Source: Micromonospora_J zhanjiangensis
Lineage (GTDB): Bacteria; Actinomycetota; Actinomycetes; Mycobacteriales; Micromonosporaceae
Direction: 5' to 3'
Assembly: GCF_042650605.1 (NCBI RefSeq)
Contig: NZ_JBHSBN010000007.1
Span: 248,001-312,000 of the forward strand
Length of the DNA: 64,000 bases
Shown here: one piece after another, positions 57,801 through 64,000 of the stretch
Position numbering within the stretch: the first letter of the stretch is position 1
Layout of the letters: each line of letters begins with the position of its first letter
Made by a program: the position numbers and the translations under genes
The notes under the pieces: generated by a model
Database searches by the model: none
What the model was told of the DNA's origin: nothing
What the model saw: the letters and a program-made list of their open reading frames with translations, nothing else

Positions 57801-58576
57801 TCGCGGTGGCCGCCACCCGCGCCGCCGAACTGCCGCCGCACCGGTCCGGCTTCGCCGTGCTGGTCGTCGCGGTCGCGGCGCTCGCGGTCGGCTGGGCGCT
57901 GCGGCTGCGCCGGCCGGCCGAGGCCACCGTCCTCGACGCGGCCGGTCAGGCCGCCGCCGTGGTGGCCCTGCTGCTGACCCTCGGCGATCCGCGGTACGCC
58001 GCCACCGTGTGCACGCTGTGGGGCGCAGCCGTCGGCATCCGGGCGCTGCGGCCGGGGGAGACGGTTCGCCGCCGGTACCTGCTGGCGGCCGTCGCCGGAG
58101 TCGCCGAACTGCTCGGAGCCTGGCTGCTGCTCGCCGCCGAACGGGTGGCGCTGGTGGAGGCGTACACGCTGCCGGCGGCGGGCCTGGCGCTGGCCGCCGG
58201 GGCGCTCACGCTGCGCGCCCGGCCGGCGGTCAGCAGCTGGGCCGCGTACGGGCCGGGGCTGGCGGCCGCGCTGCTGCCCAGCCTGGTCTCCGTGCTGGTG
58301 GTCGGCGACCAGCCGGTACGCCGGTTGCTGCTGGGCGCCGGGGCGCTGGTGGTGGTGCTGGTCGGCGCGAATCGACGCCGGCAGGCACCGGTGCTGCTGG
58401 GCGGGTTCACGCTCACCGTGCTGGCGCTGCGCGAGCTGGTCGCCGTTCGGGACCTGCTGCCCCGGTGGGTGTTCCTGGCGGTGGGCGGGCTCGTCCTGAT
58501 CGGGGTGGCCGCCAGCTACGAGCGACGGCGGCGCGACCTGGGCCGCCTACGGTCCGCCCTGACCCGGATGAACTGA
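54863..58576 (+). CDS. Giant zinc-ribbon polytopic membrane protein (SCO7613-C-like)
   Basis: A 1237-residue protein from GTG 54863. The N-terminus is a zinc ribbon with cysteines C10, C13, C23 and C26 (CPSC, then CPGC), followed by a short coiled-coil-like stretch (AAEVVRLNGELDRL) and a Pro/Ala linker. From about residue 150 onward there are some thirty hydrophobic segments of Ala/Val/Leu with short loops and no catalytic motif. The overall plan matches actinobacterial membrane proteins annotated with an SCO7613 C-terminal domain. Function unknown; cytoplasmic zinc ribbon and huge membrane body suggest a complex scaffold. Confidence 0.72.
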   Translation: MTESVSRYPCPSCRAGADLTSGCPGCGRPADPLAAEVVRLNGELDRLAGQVNQARQTYLGLYERWRATRYQRDAVAAQVRAVARPAPPVPAASVPRLPAPAAPALPVSPVPAPAAGFAPLAPAPAGVSAPGGRPAGDPPAGDPPGRPETSVRTVQNLLFVLGGLLLGTAAVVFTAVAWATVEVVGRATILSAITALMLAVPPVLVRRGLRATAETFAAVALLLVVLDGYAAWTVDLLGVAGWPTSRYAGTVVVGAAVLAVGFGRLTGLRAPWYAGLLLAQVGPPTLAYETGPDVGGWALVATGVAALDLAVLRRVPTARTADLARRVVGWLAYGIALLVATGCGLVALAVLPPAGRPVLAGGPLLAVVLLLALGAAVAGHRIFVAAAGAAAPVVLALAVLRPVLAYRPQLWLLAAAVTVAALTTATTLADRWPPAAGLAAARFGVRIGALVNAGWLGLLTVPLVLLVAATTMARSVPVWRADVTRPVDVSDWQLPVAVVLAAVAWGLLLPRAARGQTAVAGGVLGVLALPAAVALPWWLIPALDLAVAVGLLLAAVRQPPTAVPGGPVRAVAWAVVGALLTGHAVLVGLARPVSAAVVLAVVLVAGAGVAVRSRAATVPVARSIGGASLTVGLLAWPPLVAVGSLAAGVPAHWRSRAVLAAVVLLAAGQVAVRRRWPATRRYVEVALAVAAVSAGWWPVLSRTGEPLGLYAALALLALAAAVLPADAVSHRGTPLPDRPGRPGVVPIGAGWLLLTGVVVAVLPAVAAVLVAPYAWLGAVWSGAPRGVGLTPGGWPLPGTAGIALLVLAAALVMVLRTGRSGRAAVGPFVGAVGAVAGLVLLAEAGARWPTVPAVALTGGLGVLLAAALSRPSDAPPGAATPGPAGAAADALVGTVAGGGGVAVGGHPPERSGARVGRRVGLPLGLVLAGAGFAGALPTRASTLTALALVLAAAAAVGVSGRAPGDRLAGWLTAVLAGGTFAVAATRAAELPPHRSGFAVLVVAVAALAVGWALRLRRPAEATVLDAAGQAAAVVALLLTLGDPRYAATVCTLWGAAVGIRALRPGETVRRRYLLAAVAGVAELLGAWLLLAAERVALVEAYTLPAAGLALAAGALTLRARPAVSSWAAYGPGLAAALLPSLVSVLVVGDQPVRRLLLGAGALVVVLVGANRRRQAPVLLGGFTLTVLALRELVAVRDLLPRWVFLAVGGLVLIGVAASYERRRRDLGRLRSALTRMN

Positions 58577-58745
58577 CCCGCGCACGACGGCCCGACCGGT
58601 GGGTGGGCCCCCGGTCGCCGGTAGGGCTGGCACCACTGCGGACCGGGGGGACTGCGGGGTTACCCAGCGCGATCATGGTCAGCAGACTCGACGGTGTCGG
58701 CGTACCGACCGGTGCGGCGAAAAATGGGGAGAAGTGGGGGAAGCG

Positions 58746-59822
58746 ATGACGGTCGGTGCGGTGGCGGAACCTGCCCTTCGCCGGGGGAGCGATTACGCAC
58801 AGTTGTCGAGGAGGGTCAGCGCCGCGGGCCTGATGGCCCGCCGGCCCGGCTGGTACGCGGCCAAGGCCGCCCTCACCGTCGGCCTGTTCGTCGCCGGGTG
58901 GGTGGTCTTCGCGCTGGTCGGTGACTCGTGGTGGCAACTGGCGGTGGCGGTGCTGCTCGCGGTCGGCAGCACCCAGGTCGCCTTCCTCGGTCACGACGCC
59001 GGGCACCGGCAGATGTTCCGCGGTCGGCGGGCCAGCGAGGTGGCCGGGCTGCTGGCCGGCAACCTCGCCGTCGGGCTGAGCTTCGGCTGGTGGATGGACA
59101 AGCACACCCGGCACCACGCCAACCCCAACCACGAGGACGAGGACCCGGACGTCGGTGCGGGCGCCCTGGTCTGGACGCCGGAGCAGGCCCGGCAGACCCG
59201 TGGCTTCGGTCGTTGGGTGGCCGCCCGGCAGGCGTACCTGTTCTTCCCGCTGCTGACCCTGGAAGGGCTCGCCCTGCACGTGGCCGGCGGGCAGGCGCTG
59301 CTGGGCCGGGTGGCGGCGCCGGCCGCCGCCGGGGGGACGCGCCGGGCGTACGCCGTGCCGATCCGGCACCGGTGGGTGGAGGTGCTGCTGCTGGCGGTGC
59401 ACGTGGCGGGCTACCTGGCCGCGGTGTTCGCGGTGCTGTCCCCGCTCCGGGCGCTGCTGTTCATCGCCGTCCACCAGGGGCTGTGGGGGGTCTACATGGG
59501 GTGTTCGTTCGCGCCCAACCACAAGGGCATGGCGATGCCGACCGCCGAGGACAAGCTCGACTTCCTGCGCAAGCAGGTGCTCACCTCACGCAACGTGCGC
59601 GGTGGCCGGTTCGTGGACTTCGCGCTGGGCGGGCTCAACTACCAGATCGAGCACCATCTCTTCCCGAGCATGCCGCGGGCCAACCTGCGCCGGGCCCAGC
59701 CGATCGTCGAGGCGTACTGCCGGGAGCAGGGTATCGGCTACGAGCAGACCGGGCTGGTCGACTCGTACCGGCAGGCCCTGCGGCACCTGCACGAGGCGAG
59801 CCGCCCGCTGCGGACCGAGTGA
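58746..59822 (+). CDS. Membrane fatty-acid desaturase (delta-6/acyl-lipid type)
   Basis: A 358-residue di-iron desaturase. The three histidine boxes are HDAGH, HTRHH and QIEHH, the last with Gln in place of His as in front-end-type acyl-lipid desaturases. Four membrane segments separate them (VGLFVAGWVVFALVG, LLAVGSTQVAFLG, VLLLAVHVAGYLAAVFAVL, LLFIAVHQGLWGVYMG). ATG 58746 has a GGGGGAAG site at about 6 nt. A 36-bp palindromic terminator follows. Introduces double bonds into membrane lipid acyl chains; position specificity is not decided here. Confidence 0.9.
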   Translation: MTVGAVAEPALRRGSDYAQLSRRVSAAGLMARRPGWYAAKAALTVGLFVAGWVVFALVGDSWWQLAVAVLLAVGSTQVAFLGHDAGHRQMFRGRRASEVAGLLAGNLAVGLSFGWWMDKHTRHHANPNHEDEDPDVGAGALVWTPEQARQTRGFGRWVAARQAYLFFPLLTLEGLALHVAGGQALLGRVAAPAAAGGTRRAYAVPIRHRWVEVLLLAVHVAGYLAAVFAVLSPLRALLFIAVHQGLWGVYMGCSFAPNHKGMAMPTAEDKLDFLRKQVLTSRNVRGGRFVDFALGGLNYQIEHHLFPSMPRANLRRAQPIVEAYCREQGIGYEQTGLVDSYRQALRHLHEASRPLRTE

Positions 59823-59841
59823 CCCGGAGGATCGGGGGTGT

Positions 59842-59877
59842 ACGGCGGGGGTGACCGGATCCGGTCACCCCCGCCGT
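59842..59877. terminator. 36-bp perfect palindrome, bidirectional terminator
   Basis: The sequence from 59842 to 59877 is a perfect inverted repeat of 18-bp arms with the centre GGATCC. It lies between the stops of the desaturase and the convergent lipoprotein gene. Confidence 0.85.
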
Positions 59878-59890
59878 CGCGGATTCCGGT

Positions 59891-60670
59891 TCAGGCGTTG
59901 AACAGGTTGAGCAGCTCGCTCGGGGCCTCGGTCGTCTGGCCGGCCGGCGGCTTGTTGACCGAGACCGGCGCGCCGAAGTCGGAGTAGCTGGTCTTCAGGT
60001 CACCGACGCCGGGCTGCAGGGTGCTCATCTGCACGGTGAGGTCGGTGAGCCGGCCCTGACCATCGACGGTGGCGGTGAACGGGACGGCCTTCGCCTTGTC
60101 GCCCAGCGCGCTGAGCGCCGCCGCGTTGGCCGACTGCGCCTTGGTCAGGTCGAGGGTGCCCTTGAACCGGTGCTCGCCGTCGCGCTGGACGTCCACCACG
60201 CTGTTGATCATCTTGCTGGCGCCCGCCGGGTCACCGCCGGGCATCACGTCGAGGCTGCTGCCGGCCTTCACCTTGCTCGCGTCGACGTGCATCCACTTGT
60301 TCGACATGTTGGGCATGCCGGTGATCTTCAGGTAGAGGTCCTTGTCGAGCATGACGATGTCCATCTTGATGCTCTGCGCGCCGGCCGAGACGTTCATCGC
60401 CATCTGCGCCTTCTTGGCGGCCGGGTCCATCGCGCCCGACCCGTTCAGACCGCCGGCCATCGACATCTTGACCTTGACGGTGTCGGAGCCCAGCTTCGTC
60501 GCCGCGGCAGCCAACTCCTGCCGGGGATCGGCCGCCGCCGAGGTGGCGGCCGTGCCGGCCGCACCGCTCGGCGCGGCGGTGCCGGTCCCGTTGTCGTTGC
60601 AGCCGGCGACGCCGAAGCTGAGCGCGGTGACCAGCGCCAGCCCTGACACGGTCAGTCGTCGAGTTGTCAT
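59891..60670 (-). CDS. LppX/LprG-like lipoprotein
   Basis: A 259-residue lipoprotein: MTTRRLTVSGLALVTAL signal, lipobox VAGC near residue 24, then an Ala/Thr/Gly-rich linker. The mature part has alternating strands (TVKVKMSMAGGL, QSIKMDIVMLDKDLYLKI, PFTATVDGQGRLTDLTVQM), matching the LppX/LprAFG half-barrel that binds or carries acyl lipids in mycobacteria. Met-rich stretches in the middle may line the pocket. Expected on the outer face of the membrane. ATG 60670 has GGAGG about 12 nt upstream. Confidence 0.8.
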   Translation of the reverse strand: MTTRRLTVSGLALVTALSFGVAGCNDNGTGTAAPSGAAGTAATSAAADPRQELAAAATKLGSDTVKVKMSMAGGLNGSGAMDPAAKKAQMAMNVSAGAQSIKMDIVMLDKDLYLKITGMPNMSNKWMHVDASKVKAGSSLDVMPGGDPAGASKMINSVVDVQRDGEHRFKGTLDLTKAQSANAAALSALGDKAKAVPFTATVDGQGRLTDLTVQMSTLQPGVGDLKTSYSDFGAPVSVNKPPAGQTTEAPSELLNLFNA

Positions 60671-60869
60671 CAGTGGTCAATACCTCCACGAGCCGGATGG
60701 CGCGACTGGCCCTCAGCCGCCCCGAAGCGGCCCTCACGTTAGCCAACCCGTGCGACACCCGCTGCCCGACGGCGGGACCGGCCGCTGTGCCGCAGGGCGT
60801 ACCCCCGGCGTGGCCGCCCCCCGTCGGCGCTGGCGGTCGGGGCCGAAGCGGCGGCGGTAGGGTCTGCGC

Positions 60870-60980
60870 ATGGCAGAGGTGATGCAAGCGATGCGGGGTG
60901 AGCCGGTCGTGGGCCGGCCGCCGACGCCGGACACCGAGCCGGCCGGCGCCCGCGACGGGATCCTCGGGAGCGTCGCGTGA
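60870..60980 (+). CDS. Short coupled ORF before the FHA gene, 36 residues
   Basis: ATG 60870 opens a 36-codon frame (MAEVMQAMRGEPVVGRPPTP, then DTEPAGARDG...) whose TGA overlaps the GTG start of the FHA gene (GTGA). No known family is recognised. It could be a small protein or simply a leader that feeds ribosomes to the FHA start. Kept at low confidence because only position and phase support it. Confidence 0.35.
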   Translation: MAEVMQAMRGEPVVGRPPTPDTEPAGARDGILGSVA

Positions 60981-62137
60981 GATTCGAGATCAGCAAGGTG
61001 CTCGACGCGATCGAGGGGCGGGTCTGCACCGACCCCACGCTGGCCCGGGCCGTGGTCGACCTGGCCGAGGTGGTCCGGTTCCAGGACCTGGACGGCGGCC
61101 GACCGGCCAGCATGCTCCGGCTGGGCATGGTCGTCGACGTGCTCGGTCGGCAGCTGGAGGAGGACAGCGTGCCGGTCTACCCGGTGGTGCACCGGGGGCT
61201 GCTGTCGGACGCGGACCTGACCTCCAACGAACGGATGGTGGTCCGTCGGTGGGCCGACGACGGGCTGGTCGAGGTGCTGAGCAATCCGGGTGACCGGATG
61301 CTGGAGGTCGCCGACCTGCTCGGGTTGCCGGTGCTCAGCCGGGCCCGGCTCGACGGGCTGCGCGGCCGTTACCCGTGGCTCGGTGACCCCGGCCGGCTGC
61401 TGGCCCCGGTGGTCGGTCCGGCCGGCCCCACGCTGGCCGCCCGGGTGGGCAACGGCGCGGTGCCGACCATGGGCGAACCGTCGCCGGCCGGCCGGCAACT
61501 GCTGGCCCGGGTGTGGCGTTGCCCGGAGCCCGGCTGCGCGCTGTTCGGCAGCGCCGGCGGGGGCGGCGCGTTCGCGGACCTGTCCGCGTCGTCCGACCGG
61601 GCGTTGGCCGGGCAGCCGCCGCCCACGCTGCGGCAGGGCGTGCCGGGCTGCCCCCGGCACGAGGCCCGGCTCACCGACGGTGGGCCCCGGCCCCGGTTCG
61701 AGGTGCTCGCGGTACGGATCGGTGGGCTGGTCCGGCGCCGGTTCGTGGTCTCCGCCGACCGGCCGGTGGTGGTCGGCCGGGCACCCGAGGAGGACGGCGG
61801 CGTCCGGCTCGGCCAGTGGCTGAACGACGAGGCCCGGCGGTGGATCAGCCGTAACCATGTCCGGTTCGAGCTGCGCGGTGCCGACCTGGTGGCCCAGGAC
61901 GTCAGCACCAACGGCTCCGGGATCCGCCCCGGCGGTTCGCTGGACGACGCGAACCGGTTGCCGCTGCAACGGCAGCAGAGCCGGGTGCTCGCGGGCGGCG
62001 ACTTCGTCGAGCTCTACCCCGGCGTCCAGGTCGGTCGGGTCCAGGACCTGCCCACCGACGCGCCGTTCACGCCCACCTCGGTGATGGCCGACGCCCCCAC
62101 CATGACCATGCGGCCCGTCGTCCGCCCACCACGTTGA
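60977..62137 (+). CDS. FHA-domain protein, 386 residues
   Basis: GTG 60977 begins VRFEISKVLDAIEGR. The N-terminal ~200 residues are helical with no recognised domain (RFQDLDGGRPAS, RRWADDGLVEVLSN). A cysteine-rich patch follows (RCPEPGC, then GCPRHE). The C-terminal FHA fold binds phosphothreonine: VVVGRAPEED, SRNHVRFEL and DVSTNGSGI carry the expected Gly-Arg, Ser-x-x-His and Asn residues. It is therefore a likely reader of Ser/Thr kinase phosphorylation; the partner is unknown. Confidence 0.86.
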   Translation: MRFEISKVLDAIEGRVCTDPTLARAVVDLAEVVRFQDLDGGRPASMLRLGMVVDVLGRQLEEDSVPVYPVVHRGLLSDADLTSNERMVVRRWADDGLVEVLSNPGDRMLEVADLLGLPVLSRARLDGLRGRYPWLGDPGRLLAPVVGPAGPTLAARVGNGAVPTMGEPSPAGRQLLARVWRCPEPGCALFGSAGGGGAFADLSASSDRALAGQPPPTLRQGVPGCPRHEARLTDGGPRPRFEVLAVRIGGLVRRRFVVSADRPVVVGRAPEEDGGVRLGQWLNDEARRWISRNHVRFELRGADLVAQDVSTNGSGIRPGGSLDDANRLPLQRQQSRVLAGGDFVELYPGVQVGRVQDLPTDAPFTPTSVMADAPTMTMRPVVRPPR

Positions 62138-62138
62138 A

Positions 62139-62175
62139 CGTGAGGTTGGCGGCGCGACCCGCCGCCAACCTCACG
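62139..62175. terminator. 15-bp perfect hairpin terminator
   Basis: Arms 62139-62153 and 62161-62175 pair perfectly with a 7-nt loop, two bases after the FHA gene stop and just before the convergent rocD stop. Confidence 0.82.
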
Positions 62176-62188
62176 AACGCGGCCGGGA

Positions 62189-63409
62189 TCAGGCCGACGC
62201 GAGCACGGCGGCCAACTGGGCCACCGCGTGGTCGATCTCCTCGGCGGTGACCACCAGCGGCGGGGCGAGGCGGATGGTGGAGCCGTGGGTGTCCTTGGCC
62301 AGCACGCCGCGCTCGGCGAGGCGTTCGCAGGCCTGCCGGCCGGTCATCAGCGCCGGGTCGATGTCGATGCCGGCCCACAGGCCGCGTCCGCGGACCGCGA
62401 CCAGACCCTTGCCGACCAGCGCGTGCAACCCGGCGTGCAGCCGCTCGCCCAGTTCCGCCGAGCGGCGCTGGAACTCGCCGGTGGCCAGCAGCCGGACCAC
62501 CTCGGTGGCCACCGCGCAGGCCAGCGGGTTGCCGCCGAACGTCGAGCCGTGCTCACCCGGGCGCAGCACGCCCAGCACGTCCCGGTCGGCGGCCACCGCG
62601 GAGACCGGCACGATGCCGCCGCCGAGCGCCTTGCCGAGCAGGTACATGTCCGGCACGACGCCCTCGGCCTGACAGGCGAAGGTCTCCCCGGTCCGGCCCA
62701 GGCCCGACTGGATCTCGTCGGCGAGGAACAGCACGTTGCGGTCGGTGCACAGCTCACGTACGCCGGGCAGGTAACCCGCCGGCGGTACGACCACGCCCTG
62801 CTCGCCCTGGATCGGTTCGAGCAGCACCGCCGCGGTGTTCTCGTCGACCGCCGCGGCCAGGGCGGCCAGGTCCCCGTACGGCACGACCCGGAAGCCGGGG
62901 GTGTACGGGCCGAAGTCGTCGCGCGCGTCGGAGTCCGTGGAGAAGCTGATGATGGTGGTGGTCCGGCCGTGGAAGTTGCCCTCGGCGACCACGATGTTGG
63001 CCTGGTCGGCCGGTACGCCCTTGACCCGGTACGCCCACTTGCGGGCGACCTTGATCGCGGTCTCCACGGCCTCGGCGCCGGTGTTCATCGGCAGCACGAG
63101 TTCCTTGCCGCACAGCGTCGCCAGCTCCCGGCAGAAGTCGGCGAACTGGTCGTGGATGAACGCCCGGCTGGTCAGCGTGAGCCGGTCCAGCTGGGCGTGC
63201 GCGGCGGCGATCAGCGTCGGGTGCCGGTGGCCGAAGTTCAGCGCCGAGTAGCCGGCCAGGCAGTCGAGGTACCGTCGGCCGTCGATGTCGGTCAGCCAGG
63301 CGCCCTCGGCGGAGGAGATCACCACCGGCAGCGGGTGGTAGTTGTGCGCGGTCCACCGCTCGGCGTCCGCCACGGCGGCCGGGGTACGCAGCATGTCGTC
63401 GACGATCAT
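62189..63409 (-). CDS. rocD: Ornithine--oxo-acid aminotransferase
   Basis: A 406-residue class-III PLP enzyme converting ornithine to glutamate-5-semialdehyde. Landmarks: AHNYHPLPVVISSAEG at the start, NTGAEAVETAIKVARKW, GNFHGRTT, ADEIQSGLGRTG with the cofactor Asp, and the PLP lysine in YLLGKALGGG. ATG 63409. It is the second gene after ddaH on the same strand (69 bp apart), giving a route from methylarginine or arginine through citrulline/ornithine to glutamate, a common actinobacterial pairing. Confidence 0.93.
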   Translation of the reverse strand: MIVDDMLRTPAAVADAERWTAHNYHPLPVVISSAEGAWLTDIDGRRYLDCLAGYSALNFGHRHPTLIAAAHAQLDRLTLTSRAFIHDQFADFCRELATLCGKELVLPMNTGAEAVETAIKVARKWAYRVKGVPADQANIVVAEGNFHGRTTTIISFSTDSDARDDFGPYTPGFRVVPYGDLAALAAAVDENTAAVLLEPIQGEQGVVVPPAGYLPGVRELCTDRNVLFLADEIQSGLGRTGETFACQAEGVVPDMYLLGKALGGGIVPVSAVAADRDVLGVLRPGEHGSTFGGNPLACAVATEVVRLLATGEFQRRSAELGERLHAGLHALVGKGLVAVRGRGLWAGIDIDPALMTGRQACERLAERGVLAKDTHGSTIRLAPPLVVTAEEIDHAVAQLAAVLASA

Positions 63410-63448
63410 GGGATTGCCTTTCGGTTACGCACGGCGGGCGTGCGGCGT

Positions 63449-63502
63449 GGTCAGCGCACGGTGCGGATGCGGCGCGGTCAGCGCACGGTGAGGGTGCAGC
63501 AC
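63449..63502. repeat. 27-bp imperfect tandem repeat over the ddaH 3' end
   Basis: GGTCAGCGCACGGTG occurs at 63449-63463 and 63476-63490 (27-bp period) with further similarity after it. The right copy contains the ddaH stop and the last codons, so the left one is a duplicate of the gene's end lying in the gap to rocD. Confidence 0.7.
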
Positions 63503-64000
63503 TTGGGTCCACCGCCGGCCTTGCGCAGCTCGGACAGGTCGACCCCGATCGTGGCGTACCCGCGTTCGCGCAGGGCGGAAGCGAGGCCGGTGGCCTGCAC
63601 CGGCAGCACCACGTGCCGGCCGTCGCTCACCGAGTTGAGGCCGAACACCTCGGCGTCGGCGAGGGTGGCCAGGACGGCGTCCGGGAACAGCCGCCGCAGC
63701 ACCGCCCGGCTGCCCGGCGAGAACGCCTCGGGCAGGTACGCGACGGTCCGGTCGTCCAGCACGCAGAGCGCGGTGTCCAGGTGGTAGAAGCGCGGGTCGA
63801 CCAGCTGCAGGGTGACCACCGGCCGGCCGAACACCTCCTGCAACTCGGCGTGCGCGGCGTGCGCGGTGCGGAACCCGGTGCCGGCGAGCATCAGGTCGCC
63901 GACCACCAGGACGTCGCCCTCGCCCTCGTTGACGTGCTTCGGGTCGTGCACCTCGAAACCGGCCCGCTCCAGCCAGGTCCGGTAGGCGGGTGCCTCGTCG
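63478..64000 (-). CDS. ddaH: Dimethylargininase (DDAH), partial at right edge
   Basis: Only the C-terminal ~174 residues are present; the frame runs open through 64000, so the N-terminus is outside. The fold and residues fit the amidinotransferase/dimethylargininase superfamily: the segment DPKHVNEGEGDVLVVG, the catalytic His in FYHLDTALCVL, and the nucleophilic cysteine in GGPKCCTLTV near the end. The enzyme hydrolyses methylated arginine to citrulline and an amine. Its position before rocD supports this function over arginine deiminase. Confidence 0.87.
   Translation of the reverse strand, partial: DEAPAYRTWLERAGFEVHDPKHVNEGEGDVLVVGDLMLAGTGFRTAHAAHAELQEVFGRPVVTLQLVDPRFYHLDTALCVLDDRTVAYLPEAFSPGSRAVLRRLFPDAVLATLADAEVFGLNSVSDGRHVVLPVQATGLASALRERGYATIGVDLSELRKAGGGPKCCTLTVR

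Noticed and set aside
1..64000. tRNA, rRNA, insertion sequences or phage genes
   Set aside because: The intergenic spaces are short and no cloverleaf, rRNA segment, transposase motif or integrase motif was recognised by eye; a covariance-model search would settle small RNAs.

Overview
This window is ordinary high-GC actinobacterial chromosome, most likely Micromonosporaceae (Micromonospora-like). The basis is the strong G/C third-position bias, frequent GTG starts, two WhiB-family regulators, a SigR/RsrA pair, a Kgd/OdhA 2-oxoglutarate enzyme, Ni superoxide dismutase, a DUF6104 gene and the characteristic actinobacterial bL37. I see no tRNA, rRNA, CRISPR array, transposase, prophage or biosynthetic gene cluster. 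Genus assignment is inference from gene content and protein style, not a database match.

Layout. 1-5.3 kb: edge of a membrane protein, hisN, a DUF2087 regulator, an aroA-rsgA operon and an HMCES/YedK abasic-site protein. 5.4-9.7 kb: a WhiB-like gene, an alpha/beta hydrolase, sigR-rsrA behind a likely SigR-dependent promoter, bL37, a biotin carrier protein and a GNAT enzyme. 9.1-16.4 kb: a TetR/DHA2 efflux pair around duplicated operators, a TPR protein, a SIS-domain sugar-phosphate enzyme and PdtaS. 16.4-22.2 kb: a GT39-like glycosyltransferase, then a sulfate-assimilation operon (Cys-type leader peptide, siroheme sulfite reductase, an 80-bp tandem element holding coupled mini-ORFs, a zinc-ribbon protein, CysH, and a CbiX/SirB-type chelatase). 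22.3-29 kb: whiB1 behind two Crp-like sites, a lipid kinase, an RsbW-like protein, sodN-GNAT divergent from sodX, malic enzyme and an MDR oxidoreductase. 29-33.2 kb: a beta-helix secreted protein, two convergent paralogous lipoprotein hydrolases, and small proteins. 33.3-39.8 kb: kgd, an ABC drug/antibiotic-type pair, a hotdog-like protein. 39.9-43.4 kb: olsB-olsA (ornithine lipid) and a DUF4097-PadR operon with a palindromic operator. 43.5-50.9 kb: response regulator-histidine kinase-HtrA protease, triple-BON protein, GT4, orphan sugar-type ABC ATPase. 51-64 kb: Ser/Thr kinase, patatin-PlsC pair, a giant zinc-ribbon membrane protein, fatty-acid desaturase, LppX/LprG-like lipoprotein, FHA protein, and rocD-ddaH (arginine derivative catabolism) running off the right edge.

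Themes. Redox/thiol control recurs (SigR-RsrA, WhiB1, WhiB-like, Ni-SOD, sulfate reduction). Envelope lipid metabolism recurs (lipid kinase, OlsBA, patatin-PlsC, desaturase, lipoproteins). Most transcription units end in long perfect inverted repeats without a U-tract. The strongest unexplained structure is the pair of 80-bp repeats at 20206-20365: each carries a short reading frame that starts on the stop of the preceding frame and ends on the start of the next one (ATGA overlaps), with the downstream ATG buried in a predicted hairpin. Other notable items are a probable CTG start for rsgA, a predicted SigR-autoregulated promoter for an N-terminally extended SigR, and dual Crp-like sites upstream of whiB1.
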